From an uncultured Clostridium sp. (GTDB taxonomy: Bacteria; Bacillota; Clostridia; Christensenellales; CAG-138), in contig UQNF01000001.1 in the NCBI GenBank assembly GCA_900542285.1, positions 62,001 to 126,000 of the forward strand: a stretch of DNA of 64,000 bases, written 5' to 3'. The position numbers and the translations under genes were made by a program. The notes beneath the pieces were generated by a model. That model was not told where the DNA came from and did not search any database. It saw only the letters and a list, made by a program, of their open reading frames with translations. Below, piece after piece: positions 17,064 to 24,229 of the stretch (positions are counted from its first letter, which is position 1; every line of letters starts with the position of its first letter).

Positions 17064-17768
17064 ATGGCAAAGTTCAAAGTTGACAATCAAATTATTCATT
17101 ACGAAGTTGTTGGTTCTTCCGATTTCGAGCAGAAGACCCCCATCCTTATGCTGCACGGAAACGGCGAGGACATGCATATCTATGATAAGGTCATCTCTCG
17201 TTTCGGGGACTCGGAATGCTTTGTTCTAATGGACAGCCGCTTGCATGGCGAATCCGAACCGACTGAAGAGGGTTCGCGTCACCTAAGCTATGAAAGAATG
17301 GCCGATGATGCGATAGAGCTGATGAAGCATCTTGGCATTCATGAATACAATATTGTAGGTTATTCTGACGGAGGGATCATTGCCCTCATCATGGCGAAAA
17401 AGACCTATGACGTCTCTAAGGTCATTGCTATAGGAGTCAACGCAAACCCCGGCGGCCTTACTCCGGCGGCACTGAGGAATATCAAGTCCGCTTACGGAAA
17501 AGCCAAGCGCAAGCACCGCGAAATGCTTATGGAGTATAACAGGCTTATGCTGGAGGAGCCCAATATCACGCTCAGCGACCTGTCTCGCATAGTTGCCGAA
17601 GTGACCATCCTGCTTGGCGCAAAGGACAAGTTCATCATCCGAAAGCACAGCGAATCGATTGCCGATGCTCTGCCCCACTGTTCTCATGTTCTGGTGCCGG
17701 ATGCCGGGCATGATATTCCGGAGACTCATCCGCAGCTTCTGTCCGACTATATACGCACATTGCTTTGA
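17064..17768 (+). CDS. Alpha/beta hydrolase
   Basis: Serine hydrolase of the alpha/beta fold, substrate unknown. Seen: the oxyanion strand-loop MLHGNGEDM, the nucleophile elbow GYSDGG (G-x-S-x-G), a catalytic aspartate candidate in LGAKDKF, and the C-terminal histidine in DAGHDIPETHP. No lid domain is obvious, and at 234 residues it is compact, like small esterases or dienelactone-hydrolase-like proteins. The ATG at 17064 with GGAGGATTATT upstream is preferred over the upstream extension to 16989. It is a single-gene unit with its own promoter and a downstream terminator. Confidence 0.85.
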   Translation: MAKFKVDNQIIHYEVVGSSDFEQKTPILMLHGNGEDMHIYDKVISRFGDSECFVLMDSRLHGESEPTEEGSRHLSYERMADDAIELMKHLGIHEYNIVGYSDGGIIALIMAKKTYDVSKVIAIGVNANPGGLTPAALRNIKSAYGKAKRKHREMLMEYNRLMLEEPNITLSDLSRIVAEVTILLGAKDKFIIRKHSESIADALPHCSHVLVPDAGHDIPETHPQLLSDYIRTLL

Positions 17769-17918
17769 TTTGCGGTCAGTCGAAAATATATTTTGTTTTT
17801 TCGAAGGAAATCGCTTTTTTGTTCAACCAACCGGAGCTTCCGTTCGTTATATTGTCAGATGACGGCAAGCAAGAACCTCATCTTTCATGGTTTCCTTCCT
17901 ATAATACAAAAAAGAAAG

Positions 17919-17950
17919 AGAGCTGTAGGCGGCAGCTCTTCTTCTTTTTT
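17919..17950 (+). terminator. Intrinsic terminator after the hydrolase gene
   Basis: A 7-bp stem AGAGCTG/CAGCTCT (17919-17925 with 17933-17939) followed by TCTTCTTTTTT. It is about 150 bases after the hydrolase stop. Confidence 0.7.
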
Positions 17951-18110
17951 ATGCGGATTTTCACTATTGCATCGCTGCAGGATCATCCTCATTTTTCATT
18001 GTTTTGAGACCGTAACGCAGCCGGCATGCATGGCATAACAAATGTATCGTGCTATCCCATCCGATTCGAATCCATGTTATCAAGGCAGAACAAAGGAAAA
18101 TAGGAAAAAA

Positions 18111-18146
18111 GCCTGCCCTTCGAAAACGAAGGGCAGGCTTTTATTT
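18111..18146 (-). terminator. Bidirectional terminator of the ferredoxin gene
   Basis: A perfect 12-bp stem (18111-18122 with 18127-18138, arm GCCTGCCCTTCG) with a 4-base A loop. Read on the minus strand it ends in six T; read on the plus strand it ends in TTTTATTTT. It is the strongest terminator in the window. Confidence 0.85.
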
Positions 18147-18163
18147 TAGGTCATCCCAATGAA

Positions 18164-18334
18164 TCAGTCATTGGTGGGTGCTCCGACAGGGCAGACTCCG
18201 GCGCAGGTGCCGCACTCTACACACAGATCGGGATTGATCTCGTACTTGCCATCGCCTTCGGAAATGGCACTTACGGGGCATTCTGCTGCGCATGCGCCAC
18301 AGGCGATGCATGCATCGGTAATGCGATAAGCCAT
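18164..18334 (-). CDS. Clostridial-type 2[4Fe-4S] ferredoxin
   Basis: A 56-residue low-potential electron carrier. Translation of the minus strand gives two complete cluster motifs: C9-IA-C12-GA-C15-AAE-C19-P and C38-VE-C41-GT-C44-AGV-C48-P, the C-x2-C-x2-C-x3-C-P pattern of small clostridial ferredoxins. Start MAYRITDACIACG matches the family N-terminus. The ATG at 18334 is preceded by TTAGGAGGTAATTTCA, an excellent binding site. It is monocistronic, with its own promoter and a strong terminator. Confidence 0.97.
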   Translation of the reverse strand: MAYRITDACIACGACAAECPVSAISEGDGKYEINPDLCVECGTCAGVCPVGAPTND

Positions 18335-18352
18335 TGAAATTACCTCCTAATT

Positions 18353-18387
18353 AGATATGGTAAAAGCATTCAGCTTTACCCATATCT
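18353..18387 (-). promoter_or_regulatory. Hairpin at the 5' end of the ferredoxin mRNA
   Basis: Inverted repeat AGATATGGTAAAAGC (18353-18367) with GCTTTACCCATATCT (18373-18387), five-base loop, with a bulged A and a bulged C. On the minus strand it starts at about the predicted transcription start and ends just before the ribosome binding site. It may stabilise the message. It has no T tail, so it is not a normal terminator. Confidence 0.55.
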
Positions 18388-18415
18388 ATTTTACCATTGA
18401 TTTTGATAAAATCAA
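18388..18415 (-). promoter_or_regulatory. Ferredoxin promoter overlapping a palindrome
   Basis: On the minus strand TTGATT (18415-18410), 16-base spacer, TAAAAT (18393-18388). The -35 box and spacer overlap an 8-bp perfect palindrome TTGATTTT-GAT-AAAATCAA (18397-18415), a possible operator. Confidence 0.5.
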
Positions 18416-18463
18416 GTACTATTTGCTTCAAGAGGTCAAAATCAAAAAAATGATTACCCTGAC

Positions 18464-18742
18464 TTACTCGTTCTCCATGGCATCCTTGAGAGCCTTGCCG
18501 GGCTTGAAGCTTACGGAACGGCTTGCTTCGATCTCGATGGTCTCTCCGGTCATGGGATTACGGCCCTTCCTTGCAGGACGTTCGCGTACATCAAAGCAGC
18601 CGAAGCCAACGATCTGAACCTTCTCGCCCTTTTCGAGCTCTTCGATGATAAGGTCAAAGACTGCGTTGACCGCAAGATCGGCATCCTTGCGTGTAAGGCG
18701 GCACTTGCCGGCAAGAGCCTGGATAAGTTGAGCTTTATTCAT
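18464..18742 (-). CDS. hup: HU-family DNA-binding protein
   Basis: Histone-like nucleoid protein, 92 residues, binding DNA as a dimer. Seen: N-terminal MNKAQLIQALA helix, the dimer core, the beta-arm signature GFGCFDVRERPARKGRNP with the intercalating proline region NPMTGE, and the C-terminal ASRSVSFKPGKALKDAM. The ATG at 18742 follows TTTCGGAGGAATTCATCA. The 47 extra codons upstream in the open frame contain the promoter and are not translated. It is transcribed in the same direction as yabN but has its own promoter. Confidence 0.96.
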   Translation of the reverse strand: MNKAQLIQALAGKCRLTRKDADLAVNAVFDLIIEELEKGEKVQIVGFGCFDVRERPARKGRNPMTGETIEIEASRSVSFKPGKALKDAMENE

Positions 18743-18854
18743 TGATGAATTCCTCCGAAATTTTGACTTTGTAATTGTATTGACCCCTACGGTCGGGATT
18801 ACGGTATCTACAACCGCTTTTGTCCGGTGATTGTCCGTACAAACAACGCTAAAT

Positions 18855-18883
18855 ATTTTAACAGTCTTACCGCAAAAACGCAA
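18855..18883 (-). promoter_or_regulatory. Promoter of the HU gene
   Basis: Minus strand TTGCGT (18883-18878), 17-base spacer, TAAAAT (18860-18855). This gives a leader of roughly 105 bases before the HU start; no attenuator hairpin was noticed in it. Confidence 0.6.
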
Positions 18884-18937
18884 TAGTTTTATGGTATATT
18901 TTCAGGTTTTTTTAACGGATTCGGAATGTTTTAAGCA

Positions 18938-20407
18938 TTATATCTCATCTTGCTTTTCACTGAGCTTGATTCTGTCCCAATAGGAATCCATTTCAGTCAG
19001 ACTCATTCCTTCAAGACGCTTGCCCTCTGAGAGTATAAGCGCTTCCATACTAATAAACCTTTTCATGAACTTATCCGTTGCAGCGGACAGCGCAAGCTCC
19101 GGATCGACCTTAACAAGCCGCGCCACATTAACGCAGGCAAAGAGAAGATCGCCTATCTCCTCCGCAAGATTCTCCTTGTCCCCACTGTTTATCGTGGCAA
19201 GCACCTCATCCGCTTCCTCATGGACCTTTGGCAGAGCCATAGCGGCATTGTCAAAGTCGAAACCGACGTTGGCAGCCTTCTTCTGGATCTTGCTGCTTCG
19301 CATAAGCGCAGGGAAGGCGGCAGGGATCGAGCGCATGGTATCCGCAACGGTATCCTGATGCTTTTCCTTCTTCTTAAGTGCCTCCCAGTTGACAAGCACA
19401 TCATCAGCGGAATTGACCTTGACTTCACCAAATACATGCGGATGACGATAGATAAGCTTGTTAACTATTCCGGAGATGACATCAATCATATTGAATTCCC
19501 GGCGTTCCTCCTCGATAATCGCATGGAATACCACCTGAAGCAGCAGATCTCCCAGCTCCTCCTCAAGAGCGGTAACATCCTCGCGGTCTATTGCGTCGAG
19601 AACCTCATAGCTCTCTTCGATAAGTGAAGATCTAAGGCTTAAATGGGTCTGCTCTGCATCCCAGGGACATCCTCCCGGGGCGCGCAGCCTGTGCATGACT
19701 TCCATAAGACCGTCCATTCCATGCCTTGCACGCTGCATCAGCGAACACTTGGGTACTACCAAAACCGTTGCCGCATCGAATTTTGGAGCGTTTTCTGGGA
19801 AATCCAGTCTGCAAAGTGGGAGATTCTCCGCTATGTAGCCACAGCAGGGATTGAGCGTGCAGAGGAAAACCTCATGCTCGTCAGGATATAATTCCAAAAG
19901 CTTAAGCTTTACATCCCCCGCCATGAGCAGGCTGTCAATCTCTTCAACTATAAGCTCGTTATTTGTATCGTTCACCGACAGTGACATTGCGGAGCTGATA
20001 GAATACTCACATTCATCCACATCGAAACCCTGATTCAGGCAAGCGGACAACGCAGCCTCGGCATAGCCCTGCGAAGGTATGATGCTAAAAGAAAACCCTC
20101 TGTCTGTAGCGTACTGGCGAAGTTTACTCATAAGAGCGGAGTTTATTCCCCTGTTCAGCACAGCATACGAGCAGCTTCCGCCGGAGGTCAACCTGTCCGC
20201 AAGCCTCTCGTTCAGTTCATCAAAATCAGAGCTCTCATCGTACAGGTCATCCATGCCGGCTGCATCGCTTCTAAGCCGAAATACTATATCGGCACAGATA
20301 TGCTTTGCAGTTTGAACATACAGCTTATCAGCAGCCTTTATCGCCTCTATGCTCGCTCCGGAGATCGTACCCGGAGTCGCAAGCGGAATTATTGTTATAG
20401 TATTCAT
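18938..20407 (-). CDS. yabN: YabN: tetrapyrrole methylase-MazG fusion, nucleotide pyrophosphohydrolase
   Basis: Two-part protein. Residues about 1-215 form a SAM-dependent tetrapyrrole (corrin/porphyrin) methylase-type domain of unproven activity (start MNTITIIPLATPG). Residues about 235-489 form two MazG modules. The first has GGCPWDAEQTH, EESYE and EEELGDLL; the second has HEEADEV and EEIGDLLF, supplying the magnesium-binding ExxE...ExxD acidic residues that hydrolyse NTPs to NMP and pyrophosphate. In Bacillus the same fusion lies in the spoVT-yabN-yabO-yabP-yabQ-divIC locus. The ATG at 20407, with GAGG eight bases upstream, was chosen over a TTG at 20428. Confidence 0.9.
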   Translation of the reverse strand: MNTITIIPLATPGTISGASIEAIKAADKLYVQTAKHICADIVFRLRSDAAGMDDLYDESSDFDELNERLADRLTSGGSCSYAVLNRGINSALMSKLRQYATDRGFSFSIIPSQGYAEAALSACLNQGFDVDECEYSISSAMSLSVNDTNNELIVEEIDSLLMAGDVKLKLLELYPDEHEVFLCTLNPCCGYIAENLPLCRLDFPENAPKFDAATVLVVPKCSLMQRARHGMDGLMEVMHRLRAPGGCPWDAEQTHLSLRSSLIEESYEVLDAIDREDVTALEEELGDLLLQVVFHAIIEEERREFNMIDVISGIVNKLIYRHPHVFGEVKVNSADDVLVNWEALKKKEKHQDTVADTMRSIPAAFPALMRSSKIQKKAANVGFDFDNAAMALPKVHEEADEVLATINSGDKENLAEEIGDLLFACVNVARLVKVDPELALSAATDKFMKRFISMEALILSEGKRLEGMSLTEMDSYWDRIKLSEKQDEI

Positions 20408-20439
20408 CAATTTTGCCTCGATATTCAAATTAATTGTAT

Positions 20440-21174
20440 TCAGACGGTAAATCCGCCGTCGATCGTCAATACTTGTCCGGTCATAAATGAAGACGCATCG
20501 GACGCAAGGAATCGCACGGCATCAGCAACATCCTCGGGTGTGCCCAGTCTTCCAAGCGGCGTTTCTTCCTTTAGTATGTCTATCGTGTCCGCGCCGAGCT
20601 TAAGTGTCATATCGGTTGCTATGCACCCGGGCGCCACGCAGTTGACCCTTATGCCCGACGGAGCAAGCTCGGCAGCCAGCGACCTGGTGAGTCCCACTAT
20701 CGCCGCCTTGCTGCAGGCATATGCCACCTCACATGAAGCACCCCGAATTCCCCAAATGGAGGAAACATTGATAATGCTGCCGTGCTTTCTTGCAAGCATT
20801 CCCGGAAGCGTGGAGAGGATAACATTGCGTGCCCCATTCAGGTTAACATTCATTATGCGCTCCCATGTTTCATCATCGGTATCCTGAAACAGTCCCGTAA
20901 ATGCCGTTCCGGCGTTGTTTACTACAAGTTCGATCCTTCCAAGCCTTGATTCTGCAAAATCGAGCATTGCATTGACCTGTTCCCTGTCGGATACATCTGC
21001 GCAGAAGCTCGCAGCGAGGCACCCCAGATCTGTCAGTTCGTTTTCAAGAGCGATGGCACAGTCTTTGTTGCTGTAATAATTTATTAGAACGCTCCAGCCG
21101 TCCAGTGCCAAGCCTCTTGCAATGCTCTTTCCGATCCCTCCGGACGCGCCGGTAACTATGGCGGCGTTTTTCAT
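20440..21174 (-). CDS. 3-oxoacyl-ACP reductase-like short-chain dehydrogenase (FabG type)
   Basis: NAD(P)-dependent SDR oxidoreductase, 244 residues. Seen: the cofactor loop TGASGGIGKSIA near residue 8, NNAGTAFTG, the catalytic serine in INVSSIWG and the Y-x3-K motif YACSKAAIVGL, and the C-terminal DVADAVRFLASDASSFMTGQ block usual in FabG. It is likely to reduce 3-ketoacyl-ACP in fatty acid synthesis, but it is isolated from other fab genes, so another ketone substrate is possible. The ATG follows AACGGAGGTTGAATT. It is 32 bases upstream of yabN and probably co-transcribed with it. Confidence 0.87.
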   Translation of the reverse strand: MKNAAIVTGASGGIGKSIARGLALDGWSVLINYYSNKDCAIALENELTDLGCLAASFCADVSDREQVNAMLDFAESRLGRIELVVNNAGTAFTGLFQDTDDETWERIMNVNLNGARNVILSTLPGMLARKHGSIINVSSIWGIRGASCEVAYACSKAAIVGLTRSLAAELAPSGIRVNCVAPGCIATDMTLKLGADTIDILKEETPLGRLGTPEDVADAVRFLASDASSFMTGQVLTIDGGFTV

Positions 21175-21316
21175 AATTCAACCTCCGTTTGTTCTCTATT
21201 GATTATATCTGCAAGCTCCGCTAATTGCAAGCATCAGTTGTTCGTCAGTGTTAATGCGGCTCAAGAATAATATCATTTCGGCGTGTGAAAATAACCATGA
21301 ATACAGTAATGGGGTA

Positions 21317-21345
21317 TTGAGTTTTTGGGGCTTTTCTGTTAGAAT
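21317..21345 (+). promoter_or_regulatory. Promoter of the ATP synthase operon
   Basis: TTGAGT at 21317-21322, 17-base spacer, TAGAAT at 21340-21345, about 55 bases before the first gene. No terminator is visible before the end of atpC, so one long transcript is likely. Confidence 0.65.
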
Positions 21346-21399
21346 AATACGGTGTAAGTTGTGCGGTGTCGTATCACTACGCACATGAAAGGATGGATC

Positions 21400-21906
21400 A
21401 TGAAGAAGCTTGATAAAACTGTCGTAAGAGAAACGCTCTACATTGCATGCTTCGTCCTCATGCTCAGCGTAATAATGCAGCTTGTTTTCGTCCTTTTTGG
21501 GCGATGGGACTATACTGTGCTGCTGGGCAACCTGCTAAGCGGCGGTATTGCAATCATTAACTACCTTCTGATTGGAGTTATGGTTCAGAATGCCATCGGC
21601 AAGGAAGAAAAGGAGATCAAGAACAGCGTACGCATCTCGCATATGCTCCGTATGCTCATGATCGCTGCAGGGCTTATTCTCGGGGTCGTTCTCCCCTGTT
21701 TCAACATCATTGCTTCCATCGTTCCTTACATCTTCCCCAGGATAGCAATTTTGTTCAGGCCGCTGTTTGACAAAAAGCTTGGAGATACTTACGGTCCGGA
21801 GGAAGCTAAGTCCACGGATGAATCGACCGAATCCATTTCCGATGGGCAATACTATGAACAGAAGATAAGCAAAAATGACAAAGATGGTTTCGAAAAAAAG
21901 TTCTAA
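21400..21906 (+). CDS. atpI: ATP synthase subunit I-like membrane protein
   Basis: First gene of the operon; AtpI-type proteins assist c-ring assembly or act as Mg2+/Na+ transport accessories. The 168-residue protein has four predicted membrane helices (about 13-35, 40-62, 80-100 and 105-125) and a charged C-terminal tail rich in Glu and Ser. The sequence itself is weakly conserved, and the assignment rests on position directly before atpB and on topology. The ATG at 21400 with AAAGGATGGATC upstream is preferred over in-frame GTG 21361 and ATG 21385. The 3' end overlaps atpB by 32 bases. Confidence 0.72.
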   Translation: MKKLDKTVVRETLYIACFVLMLSVIMQLVFVLFGRWDYTVLLGNLLSGGIAIINYLLIGVMVQNAIGKEEKEIKNSVRISHMLRMLMIAAGLILGVVLPCFNIIASIVPYIFPRIAILFRPLFDKKLGDTYGPEEAKSTDESTESISDGQYYEQKISKNDKDGFEKKF

Positions 21907-22810
21907 GTTCATAATCATTGATGTGCTTTTGATACTGAGCATGATCCTGCCTATCGCAGCAGCTATTGTGCTGGATGTCATGACGGCCCCGGCATCGGAA
22001 GGAATAGTCATTGCAGGAGCGAGGATCTATTTCACCATTCCAATGCCGCTTCAGGATCTTCCCATTACGGAAACCCAGGTAAACTCATTTGCCGTGGTTT
22101 TGACAGTGTTCTTCCTCTGCCTATTCATGACGCACGGAATCAAGGAACGACCTGACAGCATACGTCAGCATCTTGCCGAGTACATCGTCGAAAAGACCGA
22201 AGAGCTTGTCCATGACAATATGGGCGATTACTTCATGGGCTTTGCTCCGTTTATCTGCGCTATCATGGGCATTTCTGTCTTTTCAAGCCTTATGTCCCTT
22301 GTCGGCCTGTTTCCGCCGACATCCGATATAAATGTAACCGCCGGCTGGGCAATACTTGTATTCATCCTTATCACGCATTATAAGCTCAAGTGCGGCCCGG
22401 TCTACTATCTCAAGGGATTTTTTGAGCCTATACCGCTCTTTGCTCCGCTTAACGTTATCGGCGAGATCGCGACCCCGGTTTCCATGGCTTTCCGTCATTA
22501 CGGCAACGTGTTGTCCGGCTCCGTCATTTCCGTGCTGATAGCGGCGGCGCTTCAGGGGCTGTCACAAAAGCTTCTGGGTTGGCTTCCCGGAGTTCTCGGG
22601 CAGTTTCCGCTGTTCCAAATCGGTTTGCCCGCCGTGCTCAGCATCTACTTTGATGTGTTCAGCGGATGTTTGCAGGCATTTATCTTTGCGACGCTCACCA
22701 TGCTTTACATCTCCAACGGCTTCCCTCAGGAGGATTACATAGCAATGCGGCGCCGCAAGGACGCAAAGCGCAGGGCAAGGGCGGAAGCCCGTGCCGCTGC
22801 TGCAAAATAA
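21875..22810 (+). CDS. atpB: ATP synthase Fo subunit a
   Basis: Stator channel subunit that passes ions to and from the c-ring. Seen: five to six membrane helices and the essential arginine R207 in MAFRHYGNVLSG (canonical form LRLFGNM). Before it runs the amphipathic NVIGEIATPVS segment. The last 25 residues form a very basic tail (RRRKDAKRRARAEARA) that standard subunit a lacks. The length of 311 residues exceeds the usual 220-270. The ATG at 21875 lies within atpI and has a poor binding site; ATG 21884 is an alternative. Confidence 0.92.
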   Translation: MTKMVSKKSSKFIIIDVLLILSMILPIAAAIVLDVMTAPASEGIVIAGARIYFTIPMPLQDLPITETQVNSFAVVLTVFFLCLFMTHGIKERPDSIRQHLAEYIVEKTEELVHDNMGDYFMGFAPFICAIMGISVFSSLMSLVGLFPPTSDINVTAGWAILVFILITHYKLKCGPVYYLKGFFEPIPLFAPLNVIGEIATPVSMAFRHYGNVLSGSVISVLIAAALQGLSQKLLGWLPGVLGQFPLFQIGLPAVLSIYFDVFSGCLQAFIFATLTMLYISNGFPQEDYIAMRRRKDAKRRARAEARAAAAK

Positions 22811-22852
22811 TCAGTTAATTATTCCATAATAAACTCAAGGAGGAAACTTCAA

Positions 22853-23137
22853 ATGGAACTTGCAATAGGTATTATCCTCGGTTGCTGCGCACTTGGCGCA
22901 GGTATCGCGATGATCGCCGGTATCGGCCCCGGTATCGGTGAAGGTAATGCGGTAGCAAAGGCATGCGAAGCCATCGGCAGGCAGCCCGAGAGTCAGGGCG
23001 CTGTCAGGAGCACCATGATAATGGGCTGCGCGATCGCAGAGACCACCGGTATTTACGCTCTGGTTATTGCTATCCTGCTCATCTTCGTTGCTCCCAACAC
23101 CTTTGTCAAAGTCTTGCTCGCTGCAATGGGCAAGTAA
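22853..23137 (+). CDS. atpE: ATP synthase Fo subunit c with two-carboxylate Na+-type motif
   Basis: Rotor subunit, 94 residues, two membrane helices joined by the polar loop ARQP-like GRQPES. The ion site can be read directly: GPGIGEG in helix 1 places a glutamate (E30) where Na+ enzymes such as Ilyobacter have glutamine, and AIAETTGIY in helix 2 gives E63, T64, T65 and Y68 with I61. The E/T/T/Y set is the Na+-binding signature. The pair of carboxylates matches the arrangement described for the Fusobacterium nucleatum Na+-driven rotor. The strongest binding site of the operon (CAAGGAGGAAAC) precedes it, as expected for a subunit made in many copies. Confidence 0.95.
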   Translation: MELAIGIILGCCALGAGIAMIAGIGPGIGEGNAVAKACEAIGRQPESQGAVRSTMIMGCAIAETTGIYALVIAILLIFVAPNTFVKVLLAAMGK

Positions 23138-23166
23138 TACAGTAATCAGATTACAGGAAGCACAGT

Positions 23167-23715
23167 ATGTTAGTACCTGAGGTACAAAATCTGGATATCA
23201 TATCGGTGAATATCTGGCAGATATTGATCTCGCTTATCAATCTTCTGCTGTTATTCCTGATAATCAAGAAATTCCTTTATAAGCCGGTAAAAAAGTTTAT
23301 TGCTCAGCGCAAAGCTTCCGTTGACTCGCAGTATGCCGAGGCAGAGCTTGCCAAACAGCAGGCGGAAGAATCCAGGCTCGCTTGGGAGAAAAGGCTTGAG
23401 GGCGCTCAGGGCGAAGCGGATGCGATTATCGACAGCGCAAGATCGGAAGCCAAGCAGAGAGCCGGCGATATCATTGCCGCTGCAGACGATAAAGCAGCCG
23501 GCATCATGCGCCGTGCCGAAGCTGACGCTCAGCTCGAGGTCAAGAAGGCTCGCGCTTCCATCAAGGACGAGATCGTTGACGTTTCAACTCAGCTTGCCGA
23601 AAAGATGCTTGGCCGCGAGATCAACGCTGCCGATCACAGGGAGCTTATCGACTCGTTCCTCGATGGCATTGATGACGCTTCCGGCATAGGAGGCAGCGAT
23701 GGCAGCGGTAGGTAA
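23167..23715 (+). CDS. atpF: ATP synthase Fo subunit b
   Basis: Peripheral stalk subunit, 182 residues: an N-terminal membrane helix (about 17-38, LISLINLLLLFLIIKKFLY) followed by a long charged helix rich in Ala, Glu, Lys and Arg (about 45-165) that forms the right-handed coiled-coil stalk. Conserved KKFLYKPVKKFI follows the membrane segment. Its 3' end overlaps atpH by 17 bases. The second plus-strand ORF in this region is a frame shadow. Confidence 0.94.
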   Translation: MLVPEVQNLDIISVNIWQILISLINLLLLFLIIKKFLYKPVKKFIAQRKASVDSQYAEAELAKQQAEESRLAWEKRLEGAQGEADAIIDSARSEAKQRAGDIIAAADDKAAGIMRRAEADAQLEVKKARASIKDEIVDVSTQLAEKMLGREINAADHRELIDSFLDGIDDASGIGGSDGSGR

Positions 23716-24229
23716 GGAATATGCGGAAGCATTGTTTTCCCTTGCGCTTGAGAACGACAGCGTTGACGAGTTCTTTGATGCAATTGACCTGATCAAAGAA
23801 CTGTTTGAGGAATACCACGAATACATCGACTTTCTGTCCACTCCGTCCATTCCCAAAGAGGAGCGTCTCGCAAGGCTTGAGGAATGCTTTGAGGGAAAGA
23901 TCCCTGAAATGATGCTTCACTTCCTCTCGGTAATGCTGAAAAGAGGAGATATTCGCTCGTTCAGCGATAGCGCAGCTGAGTTTGAAAGCCTCTGCTTTGC
24001 ATCAAAATCCATCTCCAACGCAGTCGTCACCTCAGCCGTAGCGTTGACCGAAGCCGAAAAATCAAGGCTTTCCGCAAAGCTTGAAACACTTTGCGGCCAC
24101 ACCGTACGGCTTCACTGCAAGGTCGATTCCTCGCTCATCGGAGGTATGATCGTTGAGATTGACGGACGCATCATCGATGGAAGTCTTAAGCACCGAATGC
24201 GTGAATTGAAAGGTATCATCAGCGAATGA
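23699..24229 (+). CDS. atpH: ATP synthase F1 subunit delta
   Basis: Links the peripheral stalk to the top of the F1 head. 176 residues: an N-terminal helical bundle (YAEALFSLALEN near the start) and the C-terminal conserved region with DSSLIGGMIVEIDGRIIDGS, the OSCP/delta signature. Overlaps atpF by 17 bases and atpA by four (ATGA), both consistent with coupled translation. Confidence 0.94.
   Translation: MAAVGKEYAEALFSLALENDSVDEFFDAIDLIKELFEEYHEYIDFLSTPSIPKEERLARLEECFEGKIPEMMLHFLSVMLKRGDIRSFSDSAAEFESLCFASKSISNAVVTSAVALTEAEKSRLSAKLETLCGHTVRLHCKVDSSLIGGMIVEIDGRIIDGSLKHRMRELKGIISE

Larger units (their letters stand above)
17769..18163. other. Intergenic region with terminators only
   Basis: 395 bases between the convergent hydrolase and ferredoxin genes. 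Apart from two hairpin terminators I see no supported gene; the overlapping open frames here are AT-rich, low in complexity and have no binding sites. Confidence 0.6.

Noticed and set aside
17765..18038. Small ORFs of about 80 residues downstream of the hydrolase.
   Set aside because: Phe/Ser/Lys-rich, overlapping terminators, no binding sites.
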